64,000 nt of DNA, taken from positions 2,728,001 through 2,792,000 of the forward strand of contig NZ_CP029187.1 of NCBI RefSeq assembly GCF_003097535.1, written 5' to 3'. Each line of letters starts with the position of its first letter. Positions within the stretch are counted from its first letter, which is position 1. The notes beneath the pieces were generated by a model that did not search any database, had not been told where the DNA came from, and was given only the letters and a program-made list of their open reading frames with translations. Shown piece after piece: positions 50,529 through 59,900 of this stretch. The position numbers and the translations under genes are program-made. The stretch comes from Flavobacterium pallidum (GTDB lineage Bacteria; Bacteroidota; Bacteroidia; Flavobacteriales; Flavobacteriaceae).

Positions 50529-50552
50529 TTGTAACCAATAAATCCTGCCAAA

Positions 50553-52184
50553 ATGGACCAAAATCAATTTGAACAAGCTTTAGATCATTTATTTGTGGCC
50601 GAAGAAGCCATACCTGAGCCATTCAGGATTTCGGAAATGCACCAGCGCGAATACTTGTGCGACGGCGAAATGAAACCCTGGAACGGTGCGGTGCATGACG
50701 TATTTTCGCCAGTTTATATTGAAACCGCGGAGGGTTTAAAGCAAAAATTAATCGGAAGTTACCCTTTGGCAACTGAAAAAGAAGCGGCAGAAGCGCTGGA
50801 AGCCGCAGTAAACGCATATCACGATGGGAGGGGAGCATGGCCAGTGATGAGTGTCAGCGAAAGGATTCACTGTGTCGAGCAATTCACCGGTAAAATGATT
50901 GCCCAAAAGGACATCATTGTCAAGCTGATTATGTGGGAAATCGGTAAATCACATGCCGATTCGGTAAAAGAATTTGACCGGACGGTAGAATATATTTACG
51001 CTACAATCGATTCACTGAAAAATCTCGACAGGGATTCCTCCCGATTCGAAATCGTTGAAGGAATTGCAGCGCAGGTAAGGCGCTCACCACTTGGAGTAGT
51101 GCTTTGTATGGGTCCTTACAATTACCCTTTAAATGAGACTTTTACGACATTGATTCCTGCGCTTATTATGGGAAATACGATTCTCTTTAAACCACCCAAA
51201 TTCGGAACCTTATTGCATTATCCTTTGCAACGTGCTTTCCAGGAAAGTTTCCCGAAAGGCGTAGTCAATCTGCTATATGGAAGGGGAAATGTAATTATTC
51301 CTGGATTGATGAAATCTGGAAAAATCAACGTGCTGACATTGATCGGCTCAAGCAAAGTAGCCAATGAATTGAAAAAACTGCACCCTAAAGTCAACCAACT
51401 TCGCGCAGTTTTGGGATTGGATGCCAAGAATGCGGCCATTATTACTTCAAAAGCCGATATTCCACTGACTGTCAAGGAAGTGCTTACAGGCTCCTTATCG
51501 TTTAACGGCCAGCGTTGTACCGCACTGAAGATTGTTTGGGTACACCGAAGTATTGCCGAGGAATTCATTGCGCAATTCAGTGAAGCTGTGTCAAACCTCA
51601 AATTCGGATTGCCATGGGAAAGCGGCGTTTCATTAACGCCGTTGCCGGAGCCTGATAAAGTCGATTACCTGAATTCCTGCATTCAAGATGCCGAAGTTAA
51701 GGGGGCGAAAATCAGGAATGAAAACGGGGGAAAATCAAAAGCATCTTTCTTTTTTCCGGCAGTAGTTTATCCTGTGAACAAGGATATGCGGCTGTATCAT
51801 GAAGAGCAGTTCGGGCCAATCGTTCCCATAGTGCCGTTTGATGATGCCGAGGAAGTGATCCAATACCTTATTGATACCAAATATGGCCAGCAGGTCAGCA
51901 TTTTCACCAATGATGCTGATGAACTTTCAGAATTGATCGATCCGCTCGTAAACCAGGTCAGCAGGCTCAACGTCAATACACAATCGCAACGCGGGCCTGA
52001 TGTTTTTCCATTTACAGGAAGAAAGGACAGCGCGGAAGGTACATTATCGGTAACAGATGCAATACGTTCATTTTCAATAAGGTCATTAGTAGCATTTAAA
52101 ATGAATGAAAACAATACGCGACTCATTAATGAGGTCATTAACGAGGATAAATCAAATTTCCTGAGCACCAAGTTTATTTTCTAA
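50553..52184 (+). CDS. gapN: NADP-dependent glyceraldehyde-3-phosphate dehydrogenase-like aldehyde dehydrogenase
   Basis: A 543-residue aldehyde dehydrogenase of the GapN-like group. It has Asn190 in MGPYNYPLNETF and catalytic Cys322 in LSFNGQRCTALK. EEQFGPIVPIVPF and the P-F-x-G-R-K-D-S motif at the C terminus also fit. The expected products are 3-phosphoglycerate and NADPH from glyceraldehyde 3-phosphate. The canonical catalytic Glu of L-E-L-G-G-K is absent: the same place reads LGLDAKN, with Gly288 in the Glu position. A terminator follows. Another aldehyde substrate is possible. Confidence 0.8.
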   Translation: MDQNQFEQALDHLFVAEEAIPEPFRISEMHQREYLCDGEMKPWNGAVHDVFSPVYIETAEGLKQKLIGSYPLATEKEAAEALEAAVNAYHDGRGAWPVMSVSERIHCVEQFTGKMIAQKDIIVKLIMWEIGKSHADSVKEFDRTVEYIYATIDSLKNLDRDSSRFEIVEGIAAQVRRSPLGVVLCMGPYNYPLNETFTTLIPALIMGNTILFKPPKFGTLLHYPLQRAFQESFPKGVVNLLYGRGNVIIPGLMKSGKINVLTLIGSSKVANELKKLHPKVNQLRAVLGLDAKNAAIITSKADIPLTVKEVLTGSLSFNGQRCTALKIVWVHRSIAEEFIAQFSEAVSNLKFGLPWESGVSLTPLPEPDKVDYLNSCIQDAEVKGAKIRNENGGKSKASFFFPAVVYPVNKDMRLYHEEQFGPIVPIVPFDDAEEVIQYLIDTKYGQQVSIFTNDADELSELIDPLVNQVSRLNVNTQSQRGPDVFPFTGRKDSAEGTLSVTDAIRSFSIRSLVAFKMNENNTRLINEVINEDKSNFLSTKFIF

Positions 52185-52195
52185 ACCAGTATTAT

Positions 52196-52229
52196 AAAAA
52201 AAGCCATTTCAATAGAAGTGGCTTTTTTT
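52196..52229 (+). terminator. Intrinsic terminator after gapN
   Basis: An A-rich arm with AAGCCATTTC pairs with GAAGTGGCTT plus T run (52196-52206 with 52219-52229), 11 bases after the gapN stop. Confidence 0.85.
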
Positions 52230-52320
52230 TTATAAATCATACTTATATAAGGAGTATGCACAAAAATTCTATTTTACATAATATAAATTATAGTTCAATA
52301 ATCTAAATATAATGTTTTCG

Positions 52321-52710
52321 TCATTTACTGGCTAACGTGGCTTTTTTAGGCAAAATATCGCTATTGCCATTCATTAAAAATGTTAGGATATCATTTTCCA
52401 AAGTCAATACCGCTGAGCCAACCCGTGTAGCATCGCTTGACAATTGTATGTGCACCTTTTCGTTTTGAACATAACCTGTGAATTTTAATTCCGAATTTAC
52501 CTTATCTGTATTTTGGTAATTTAAGGTTCCTGTGACAACTGTCTTTGCCTGGCGGATTTCAATTGTCATACGACCCTCATTTTCAGCAACTTTTTTACTA
52601 TCATAGCTTCCGGTAAAAACTTTCAACTTTGCCTTACGGATTGTAGTTACATTTTGAGCGTAGCTTAATCCTGATATAAACATAAGAACAATCAATAATA
52701 AATTTTTCAT
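52321..52710 (-). CDS. Hypothetical secreted protein (129 aa)
   Basis: The ATG at 52710 (MKNLLLIVLMFISGLSYAQ) is preferred because it puts a typical signal peptide (cleavage near residue 19) at the N terminus; the longer ATG at 52743 precedes it by 11 codons. The mature part is a small beta-rich domain with ATLASK at the end. No family was recognised. It starts 38 bases after the histidine kinase stop on the same strand. Confidence 0.55.
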   Translation of the reverse strand: MKNLLLIVLMFISGLSYAQNVTTIRKAKLKVFTGSYDSKKVAENEGRMTIEIRQAKTVVTGTLNYQNTDKVNSELKFTGYVQNEKVHIQLSSDATRVGSAVLTLENDILTFLMNGNSDILPKKATLASK

Positions 52711-52748
52711 ATTCAGCAATTTAACAGGATTTCTATTTGACAATAAAT

Positions 52749-54152
52749 TTATTTCGGCAAATAAATATGGAATGCTGCTCCGTGATTTTCACTACCGAAA
52801 GCCCGAATGAAACCATTGTGGTTTTCTACTATTTTTTTGCAAATGGCCAAACCGATTCCTGTACCTGTGTAATTGGATTCGGTATCGAGGCGCCTGAATA
52901 ATACAAAAATATTTTCAGCATATTCCTGCCGGAAACCAATACCATTATCTGAAACAACAATTTTATTGAATTTTTCTGGATTAATTGATTTGCCGTCTTT
53001 AAAAGTATCGCCTGAAATAATTTCATTTGAAATCTTAATCTGTGGAGCAATATTGTCCTTCGCGTACTTGAGGGAATTGGATAATAAATTCAGGAATAAT
53101 TGCTGCATTTGGAATGGTACAGCATGCATAACTGGCAATTCAGCCCACTCAATGACAGCCTTCTTGTCCTCAATATCAACAGCCAGTTCCTCAACGACAG
53201 CCTTAAGCAGCAAATTCATATCGATTTCAACAAAAGACCTGTCCCCTTTGGCGGCTCTCGAATAACTCACCAGATCAACCATAAGGTTTTGCATGCGATT
53301 TGCTGATACCCTGATCCTACTGAAATAATCTTTTCCCTGATCGGATAAATGCCGGGTTTCATTTTCATCAAGCCTTGAGATAAACATCTGGATTTTCCGG
53401 AGCGGCTCCTGCATGTCATGGCTTACGATACTGTTGAACGACTCTAACTCTGCATTGATTTCAATAAGTTTCCGGTTTTGGATCTTGAGCTTTTTGGTAT
53501 TCTTAAGTTGCTCAGCAATGTCACGGTTCATTTTAAGGTAAGCCAGTAAAAAGACGGTTAATGAAAGTATGCCCAGAATGCCTGCGTTCCAACTTGATTC
53601 TTCGATTTTCTTACTGTGAAATTGCTCCTGCTTCCCTATTTTGTACTGCTGGGTATTGATTAATTTGTTGATGTATTCCTGTAAATTATCAGTATAGATA
53701 AAACTCTTTAATAAGTTATTTTTCAGGTAATTATCGTTGTAATCTTTTTCAGAAAGAGTCTTTAGGGTATTGTCGAAAACCAAATGCCTTTTGTTCACGA
53801 ACCATTTAAGGCTGTCCAAACCGGACTTAAACTCGGGATTGGTTAAACTGAGCCGGTGAAGCCTTGAAATACGCAGGTCAAATGCATCGTTGTCCAAATC
53901 CTGGTTCCTCAGGTAAAGGCTGTCTCTGGTGATGATAAAACTCCGTAATGCAGATTCATTTTTGTTGATTGCTGAAGCTATTTGCTCCAGTTCATAGCGG
54001 ACTGCATTCGAATTTTCTATGGATTTTACAGATGTGCTCAGCTCACGGATCTGAAAATAAAACTTTGTCGTCAGGTAGCCTACAACAATAATCGATAGCC
54101 CTAAGGCCAGCTTCAGCAGTATCGAAAACCTTAGCAAACCTGAGAATTTCAT
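52749..54152 (-). CDS. Sensor histidine kinase
   Basis: A 467-residue membrane kinase. TM1 (about residues 10-30) and TM2 (about 188-208) enclose a periplasmic CHASE3-like helical domain. The HisKA box is SHDMQEPLRKIQMF (phospho-accepting His near residue 245), followed by the N box NLLSNSLKYA, the DNGIGF G1 box and GTGIGLAICKKIVE G2 box. The ligand is unknown. It follows the response regulator gene by 12 bases. Confidence 0.92.
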   Translation of the reverse strand: MKFSGLLRFSILLKLALGLSIIVVGYLTTKFYFQIRELSTSVKSIENSNAVRYELEQIASAINKNESALRSFIITRDSLYLRNQDLDNDAFDLRISRLHRLSLTNPEFKSGLDSLKWFVNKRHLVFDNTLKTLSEKDYNDNYLKNNLLKSFIYTDNLQEYINKLINTQQYKIGKQEQFHSKKIEESSWNAGILGILSLTVFLLAYLKMNRDIAEQLKNTKKLKIQNRKLIEINAELESFNSIVSHDMQEPLRKIQMFISRLDENETRHLSDQGKDYFSRIRVSANRMQNLMVDLVSYSRAAKGDRSFVEIDMNLLLKAVVEELAVDIEDKKAVIEWAELPVMHAVPFQMQQLFLNLLSNSLKYAKDNIAPQIKISNEIISGDTFKDGKSINPEKFNKIVVSDNGIGFRQEYAENIFVLFRRLDTESNYTGTGIGLAICKKIVENHNGFIRAFGSENHGAAFHIYLPK

Positions 54153-54164
54153 TGATATTCATTA

Positions 54165-54620
54165 TTAAACGCTGTAGAAAAACGTTTCCTTATTAAGTCC
54201 TGAAGTATGGAATTGCCAGTTCATATTGACAACGTCCTTAATGACTTTTTTCAGTTTTGAAAAATCATTGGGTTTTTTGATGTACACGTTGGCACCTCCT
54301 ATAAAAGTATCTTCAATATCCTTTTCTGAAGAAGAAGTTGAATAAATAGCAATAGAGACATCTTTCAGCTTCGGATTTTCGCGAATTTCCTTAAGGCAGT
54401 CGAAACCGGTTTTGCAGGGCATATTCAAATCCAGGAAAATGATGTGGGGCAGCACCGTATCTGGCGCTTCGAGATAGTCAATCAGTTCCTTTCCATCCTT
54501 GAAAGTGATCAGGGTACTGTTCATTTTCAACTCCTGGATCGCGTCGTTAAAGAAATTCCTGTCATCTTCATCATCATCCGCAAGGATAATGTTCATTGGT
54601 GCTTTGTTGTCAATATACAT
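54165..54620 (-). CDS. Response regulator (stand-alone receiver domain)
   Basis: A 151-residue single-domain receiver with DDDEDDR acid triad, phospho-acceptor Asp in HIIFLDLNMPCKTGF, a Ser/Thr in SIAIYSTSSS and a Lys in VYIKKPNDF. No DNA-binding output domain is present. The start could also be at 54596 (MNIILADDDED), which is the usual beginning; the longer start adds eight residues. It is likely the partner of the neighbouring kinase. Confidence 0.9.
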   Translation of the reverse strand: MYIDNKAPMNIILADDDEDDRNFFNDAIQELKMNSTLITFKDGKELIDYLEAPDTVLPHIIFLDLNMPCKTGFDCLKEIRENPKLKDVSIAIYSTSSSEKDIEDTFIGGANVYIKKPNDFSKLKKVIKDVVNMNWQFHTSGLNKETFFYSV

Positions 54621-54649
54621 AAGACTGGGGTATTATGTTATCAGTAAAA

Positions 54650-55204
54650 TTAACTGTTCATGCTGCGGCGGCGGTCAACAATCCTTTTAAACATGGAAGG
54701 CGTGAGGCCTGTCACTTTTTTAAATTGTGCCGAAAGGTACGCAACACTGCTGTAATTCAGCTTATATGAAATTTCCGTTAATGTCAATCCGTCTTCAATA
54801 ATGAGTTTTTTGGCTCTTTCTATTTTCTGGATGATGATGAAATTTTCGATTGATGTATAAGTGTATTCCGAAAAAATATTGGCAATATAACCATAACTCA
54901 GGTTCAATTGGTCTGAAAGGTAATTTGAAATCGTTGAAAGTGGCAATTTATCTTTTTCATAAATCATTTCGATGATGGTATCCTTGATACGCTGCACCAG
55001 CTGGCTTTTTTGATTGTTTATGATTTCTATCCCATAATGCGCCAGCGACTGTTGCAGTTCTGCAAGATCCTCATCTGAAATATTATCAATAAGCTCTATT
55101 TCCCCGAATTCCAGCAGGTTATATTTGAGTCCGAGTTTCCCGATCTGTTCCTGCATGATGACGCGGCACGCCATATTGATATCATATTTGATGTATAGTT
55201 TCAT
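54650..55204 (-). CDS. AraC-family transcriptional regulator
   Basis: A 184-residue protein with an AraC C-terminal pair of helix-turn-helix motifs: the SNYLSDQLNLSYGYIANIFSEY and LTLTEISYKLNYSSVAYLSAQFKKVTGLTPSMFKR segments. The N-terminal part (about 80 residues) is a small alpha/beta region with no usual sensor domain. The ATG at 55204 (MKLYIKYD) is used; 55213 is also possible. With the response regulator and kinase downstream, it may form one regulatory unit, possibly controlled by phosphorelay. Confidence 0.88.
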   Translation of the reverse strand: MKLYIKYDINMACRVIMQEQIGKLGLKYNLLEFGEIELIDNISDEDLAELQQSLAHYGIEIINNQKSQLVQRIKDTIIEMIYEKDKLPLSTISNYLSDQLNLSYGYIANIFSEYTYTSIENFIIIQKIERAKKLIIEDGLTLTEISYKLNYSSVAYLSAQFKKVTGLTPSMFKRIVDRRRSMNS

Positions 55205-55335
55205 TAAAGGCAAGTTTTTGGTTAAATTGACGGATAAATATAGACAAAATTTATAAAAACAATAATGAATATTTGAACAAAATTAACATAGGACATTACA
55301 TTCATTACAGATGAAACCTATCTAAAAAACATAAA

Positions 55336-55368
55336 AAAAGGAGCCGATATCAGATATAAACTCCTTTT
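55336..55368 (-). terminator. Terminator after the NDH-2 gene
   Basis: AAAAGGAG (55336-55343) pairs with CTCCTTTT (55361-55368); T run on the minus strand. It is about 130 bases after the stop at 55501. Confidence 0.7.
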
Positions 55369-55500
55369 AGTGTCGATGACCGTTACGATTAACGATCTAG
55401 TATAAAAGATAAATAGTTTCGTTTTTACGATTCAAAAATAAGACGAATCCAGTCAATCCCCGTTTATACAATTTCAATTAAATATTACAGGATTCCCACA

Positions 55501-56757
55501 TTATTTCTTCTCAGGCCGGATGATCATGCGCAGCGATTGGTCTTTTGAAAAATAAGCCACCATCCAGTTATAAAATGTCTGTAATCTGTTCCTGTAACTA
55601 ATCAGTGAAATAAGGTGGATGAATAACCAGGCCAACCACGCAATCACACCGTTAAGATGGATTTTTGGTTTGGGAATGTCGACGACGGCTTTGTTCTTAC
55701 CGATAATTGCCATCGATCCCTTATCATTGTATTTAAAAGGTTTTAATGGATGTGACTTAAGCGTGTTCTTAAAATTCCTCGCAAGGTTCTTCCCTTGCTG
55801 TATTGCGACCTGGGCCACCTGCGGATGTCCTTCAGGAAACCCTTCGTCGCTGGTTTGCAGACAGGTATCCCCTATCGCATAAATATTTTCGGTGCCATTG
55901 ACTTTATTATATTGATCGACCAGCATCCTTTTGGCACGGCCATAACTTTCCTGGGGTATACCATCGAATTGCTTTGCGCTGACACCCGCAGCCCATATCA
56001 GATTTTTGGTCTGAATGGTTTCCCCATTGCCGAAAAAAACGGTATCGTTGTCATAATCTGCGACACGGGTATGCAATTTTATCACTACGCCCAGCTTCGT
56101 AAGCGCTTCCAGGGTGTCCTTTTGAGATTTTTCACTCATAGGAGACAGCAGCGCATCGCCACCATCAACCAGGTAAACGTTGCTTGCAGTAGTGGATAAT
56201 TCCGGATATTCTTTAACCAGGATGCTTTTGCGCATTTCAGCAAACATACCCGAAACCTCTACCCCTGTCGGGCCGCCACCGGCGACAACAATAGTCAATA
56301 ACTTCCTGCGTTCTCTGATGTCCTTGCAAATGGCAGCTTTTTCAATATTCTTTAGTAAGGTATTGCGCATTTCGATGGCATCGTTCAGTGTTTTCATCGG
56401 GATGGCATTCTTCTTGACATTTTCCATACCAAAATAATTCGTTTCGGCACCCGTAGCAAAAACCAATATATCATAATGCAGTTCACCGTTGTTGAGGACA
56501 ATCTTATTCTCAGCAGGAACAACGCTTTGAAGTTCGCCAAACCGGAACTGCAGGTTTTTTTTGCCTGCGAAAAATTTACGAAACGGATAGCTGATGCTCG
56601 AAGGTTCCAGGAAAGCCGTAGCAACCTGATATATGAGCGGTGGAAAGAAATTATAATTGTTTTTGTCTACCAAAGTAACCTTTATATCCTTGTGGTTTGC
56701 AAGTTCTTTACAGAGGTTGATTCCAGCAAACCCTCCTCCTATCACGACAATTTCCAT
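55501..56757 (-). CDS. ndh: Type II NADH dehydrogenase (NDH-2)
   Basis: A 418-residue two-dinucleotide-domain flavoprotein. IVVIGGGFAGINLCKEL (FAD, residues about 3-19), the VAGGGPTGVEVSGMFAEM NADH-binding GxGxxG near 160, and IYAIGDTCLQ with the second FAD motif, plus AQVAIQQGKNLARNF (quinone side) are all present. A C-terminal hydrophobic segment near residues 375-395 (GVIAWLAWLFIHLISLISY) fits membrane attachment. It oxidises NADH and reduces menaquinone without pumping. Confidence 0.9.
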   Translation of the reverse strand: MEIVVIGGGFAGINLCKELANHKDIKVTLVDKNNYNFFPPLIYQVATAFLEPSSISYPFRKFFAGKKNLQFRFGELQSVVPAENKIVLNNGELHYDILVFATGAETNYFGMENVKKNAIPMKTLNDAIEMRNTLLKNIEKAAICKDIRERRKLLTIVVAGGGPTGVEVSGMFAEMRKSILVKEYPELSTTASNVYLVDGGDALLSPMSEKSQKDTLEALTKLGVVIKLHTRVADYDNDTVFFGNGETIQTKNLIWAAGVSAKQFDGIPQESYGRAKRMLVDQYNKVNGTENIYAIGDTCLQTSDEGFPEGHPQVAQVAIQQGKNLARNFKNTLKSHPLKPFKYNDKGSMAIIGKNKAVVDIPKPKIHLNGVIAWLAWLFIHLISLISYRNRLQTFYNWMVAYFSKDQSLRMIIRPEKK

Positions 56758-56917
56758 ATTGTTTATGCTCTTTTTTTAGCACCTTAAATTTACGAATATT
56801 TATTGGTCCGGATTGGCTTTTGCAAACCGGAAAAACCATTTTATGAAAACTTTAGCGTATGCTGCCCTGATTCAAAATACGTCATCTGCCCTATTTCAGG
56901 AGCAGTCATTGCGGGTT

Positions 56918-56925
56918 AATTTTGT
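56918..56925 (+). promoter_or_regulatory. -7 box upstream of the MopE-repeat gene
   Basis: TAATTTTG matches TAnnTTTG and lies 58 bases before the ATG. Confidence 0.4.
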
Positions 56926-56983
56926 CACATGATGCAATATATGCTATCGTATACTGTACATAAAACAATCAAAAGGGGAAATC

Positions 56984-59900
56984 ATGAAAAAAAATCTACA
57001 ACACTTTCGCTTCGCGATATTGACACTCGCAATCTGTTGTTTGCAGCAGGTACGGGCGCAGTCCGCGGGGTTTGACTCGTCCTTTATCGTATTGAGCATC
57101 AATAACGGCTCCAATATCTATTATGATCTTCAGGCATCGTCAGGAAATCCTGATTTTAATGGGGCCAATCTTGGGACTTTCTGCGAAGGCAGTTCCAATT
57201 TAGTTTTCAGGGGAGCCGAGCACAACGTATATAAATGTGGTGGCTGTGATTTAAGCAGTACCCGTTTATATTACAGGGTTTACCCTGCAGGATTGCCGTC
57301 CGGTAGTTTTACGTCCAATAACATCGGCTATGCCGCAGGGGGCAGCAATGGTTGTGGCGGTGCGAACCAGCAATGGGCCGACACCGGATATTCGACCAAC
57401 CTGCTTTCCGGATTGGCACCAGGAAATTATACTATTGAAGTGTATTCTGATGCCACGGTAACCTGTTCCGGGGGCAGTGTTTATGCAGGAAATGATGGGA
57501 ACAATTACAAGGCCAATTTCACTGTAAGCGGCTACGTTACTTATTATGCAGATAGTGATAACGACGGTTTCGGGAATTATTACAGTCAGCAATCTTCCTG
57601 CATGGGTATGCCTGTAGGGTATGCTTCGAATGCCGCTGACTGCAATGACAATCAAAAACAATATACGGATGCTGATGGTGATGGTTTCGGGTCGACCACT
57701 TTTGCAGCTTGCGGCGTAACCAATAATGCGGATTGCAATGACAACCAAATCCAGTATCTCGACGGCGACGCTGATGGATTCGGAGCCAATGTATGGGTGG
57801 CATGCGGTGTAACCAATAATTCAGATTGCAACGACAATCAATTCCAATATCTTGATGCCGATGGAGACGGATACGGATCGACAACAAAAGTAGCTTGTGG
57901 TGTTACCAACAGTGTCGATTGCAATGACAACCAGTGGCAATATCTGGATGCCGATGGTGATACATTCGGGGCAAATATATTGGTTGCCTGCGGCGTAACG
58001 AACAATTCGGATTGCAACGACAACCAAATTCAATACCTAGATGCCGATGGTGACGGTTTCGGATCAACAATCCAGGTTGCCTGTGGATTGACTAACAATT
58101 ACGATTGCAATGACAATCAACTGCAATATCTTGATTCCGATGGTGACGGTTTCGGAGCCAATGTGCTTGTAGCCTGCGGCTTGACCAACAATTCGGATTG
58201 CAATGATAACCAAATCCAATACCTCGATGCCGATGGTGACGGTTTCGGATCAACAATCCAGGTTGCCTGTGGATTGACTAACAATTACGATTGCAATGAC
58301 AATCAACTGCAATATCTTGATTCCGATGGTGACGGTTTCGGAGCCAATGTGCTTGTAGCCTGCGGTTTGACCAATAACTCGGATTGCAATGACAACCAAA
58401 TCCAATACCTTGATGCCGATGGTGACGGTTTCGGATCAACAATCCAGGTTGCGTGTGGACTTTCAAATCATCTTGACTGCAACGACAATCAACTCCAATA
58501 TCTTGATGCTGACGGCGACGGTTTCGGAGCCAATGTAATTGTAGCCTGCGGCTTGACCAATAATTCGGATTGCAATGACAACCAAATCCAATACCTTGAT
58601 GCCGATGGTGACGGTTTCGGATCAACAATCCAGGTTGCCTGTGGATTGACTAACAATTACGATTGCAATGACAATCAACTCCAATATCTTGATGCTGACG
58701 GCGACGGTTTTGGTGCCAATGTTCTTGTAGCCTGCGGCTTGACCAATAACTCGGATTGCAATGACAACCAAATCCAATACCTTGATGCCGATGGTGACGG
58801 TTTCGGATCAACAATCCAGGTTGCGTGTGGACTTTCAAATCATCTTGACTGCAACGACAATCAACTCCAATATCTTGATTCGGACGGTGACGGTTTCGGA
58901 GCCAATGTAATTGTAGCCTGCGGCTTGACCAATAATTCGGATTGCAATGACAACCAAATCCAATATTCAGATGCTGATGGCGATGGTTTCGGATCTGATA
59001 TACAAGTGGCATGCGGACTCTCGAACAGCCTCGACTGTGATGACAATCAACTCCAATATCTTGATGCTGACGGCGACGGTTTCGGTGCCAATATTTTAGT
59101 GGCCTGCGGCGTATTCAATAATTCTGATTGCAACGACAACCAAATCCAATACCTTGATGCCGATGGCGACGGTTTCGGATCTGATATACAAGTGGCATGC
59201 GGACTCTCGAACAGCCTCGACTGTGATGACAATCAACTCCAATATCTTGATGCTGACGGCGACGGTTTCGGTGCCAATGTAATTGTAGCCTGCGGCGTAT
59301 TCAATAATTCCGATTGCAACGACAACCAAATCCAATACCTTGATGCCGATGGCGACGGTTTCGGATCTACTACGCAGGTGGCTTGCGGTTTGACAAACAA
59401 TATTGATTGCAATGACAACCAAAATCAATACCTGGATGCTGACGGCGATGGCTTCGGAGCAAATGTTTTAGTGGCCTGTGGTGTAACAAATAACAGCGAT
59501 TGCAATGACAACCAGCTTCGTTATGCTGACAGCGACGGCGACGGTTATGGCTCTATGCTAAAAGTGAGCTGCGGCGGCGTGCCTGACAATACCGATTGCA
59601 ATGACGGCGATATGCTCGTATGGCAAAGCAATCCATTATACATTGATATTGACGGCGATGGCTATGACGGCGGTACTGAAATCGTATGCTACGGCGCAAT
59701 CGTCCCAGCTTCTTATATGGAAACGACCAGTGGTGCTGACTGTGATGACAATAACAGCAATGTAAATCCGGGTGAATTCGAGATCCTCGACAACGGCATC
59801 GACGACGATTGCAACGGCATGACCGATGCCGTTCCTTATTGCACCGTAGCGACAATCTGGAACGGGTCAGCATGGACTAACAATTATCCTGTTGCCGACC

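Larger units (their letters stand above)
50208..50552. other. 345-bp divergent spacer between DUF294 protein and gapN
   Basis: Besides the palindrome at 50355-50368, the promoter at 50402-50434 and the hairpin at 50497-50528, no gene is visible. The rest is AT-rich sequence. Confidence 0.6.

Noticed and set aside
57266..59428. Many open frames on the minus strand within the MopE-repeat gene
   Set aside because: They repeat with the 186-bp period of the plus-strand repeats and are mirror images of that gene; the plus-strand frame has signal peptide, domains and sorting signal.
57640..59620. Regular repeats at first glance like a CRISPR array
   Set aside because: The period is 93 bp inside one long open frame, there are no unique spacers, and the units encode a metal-binding motif.
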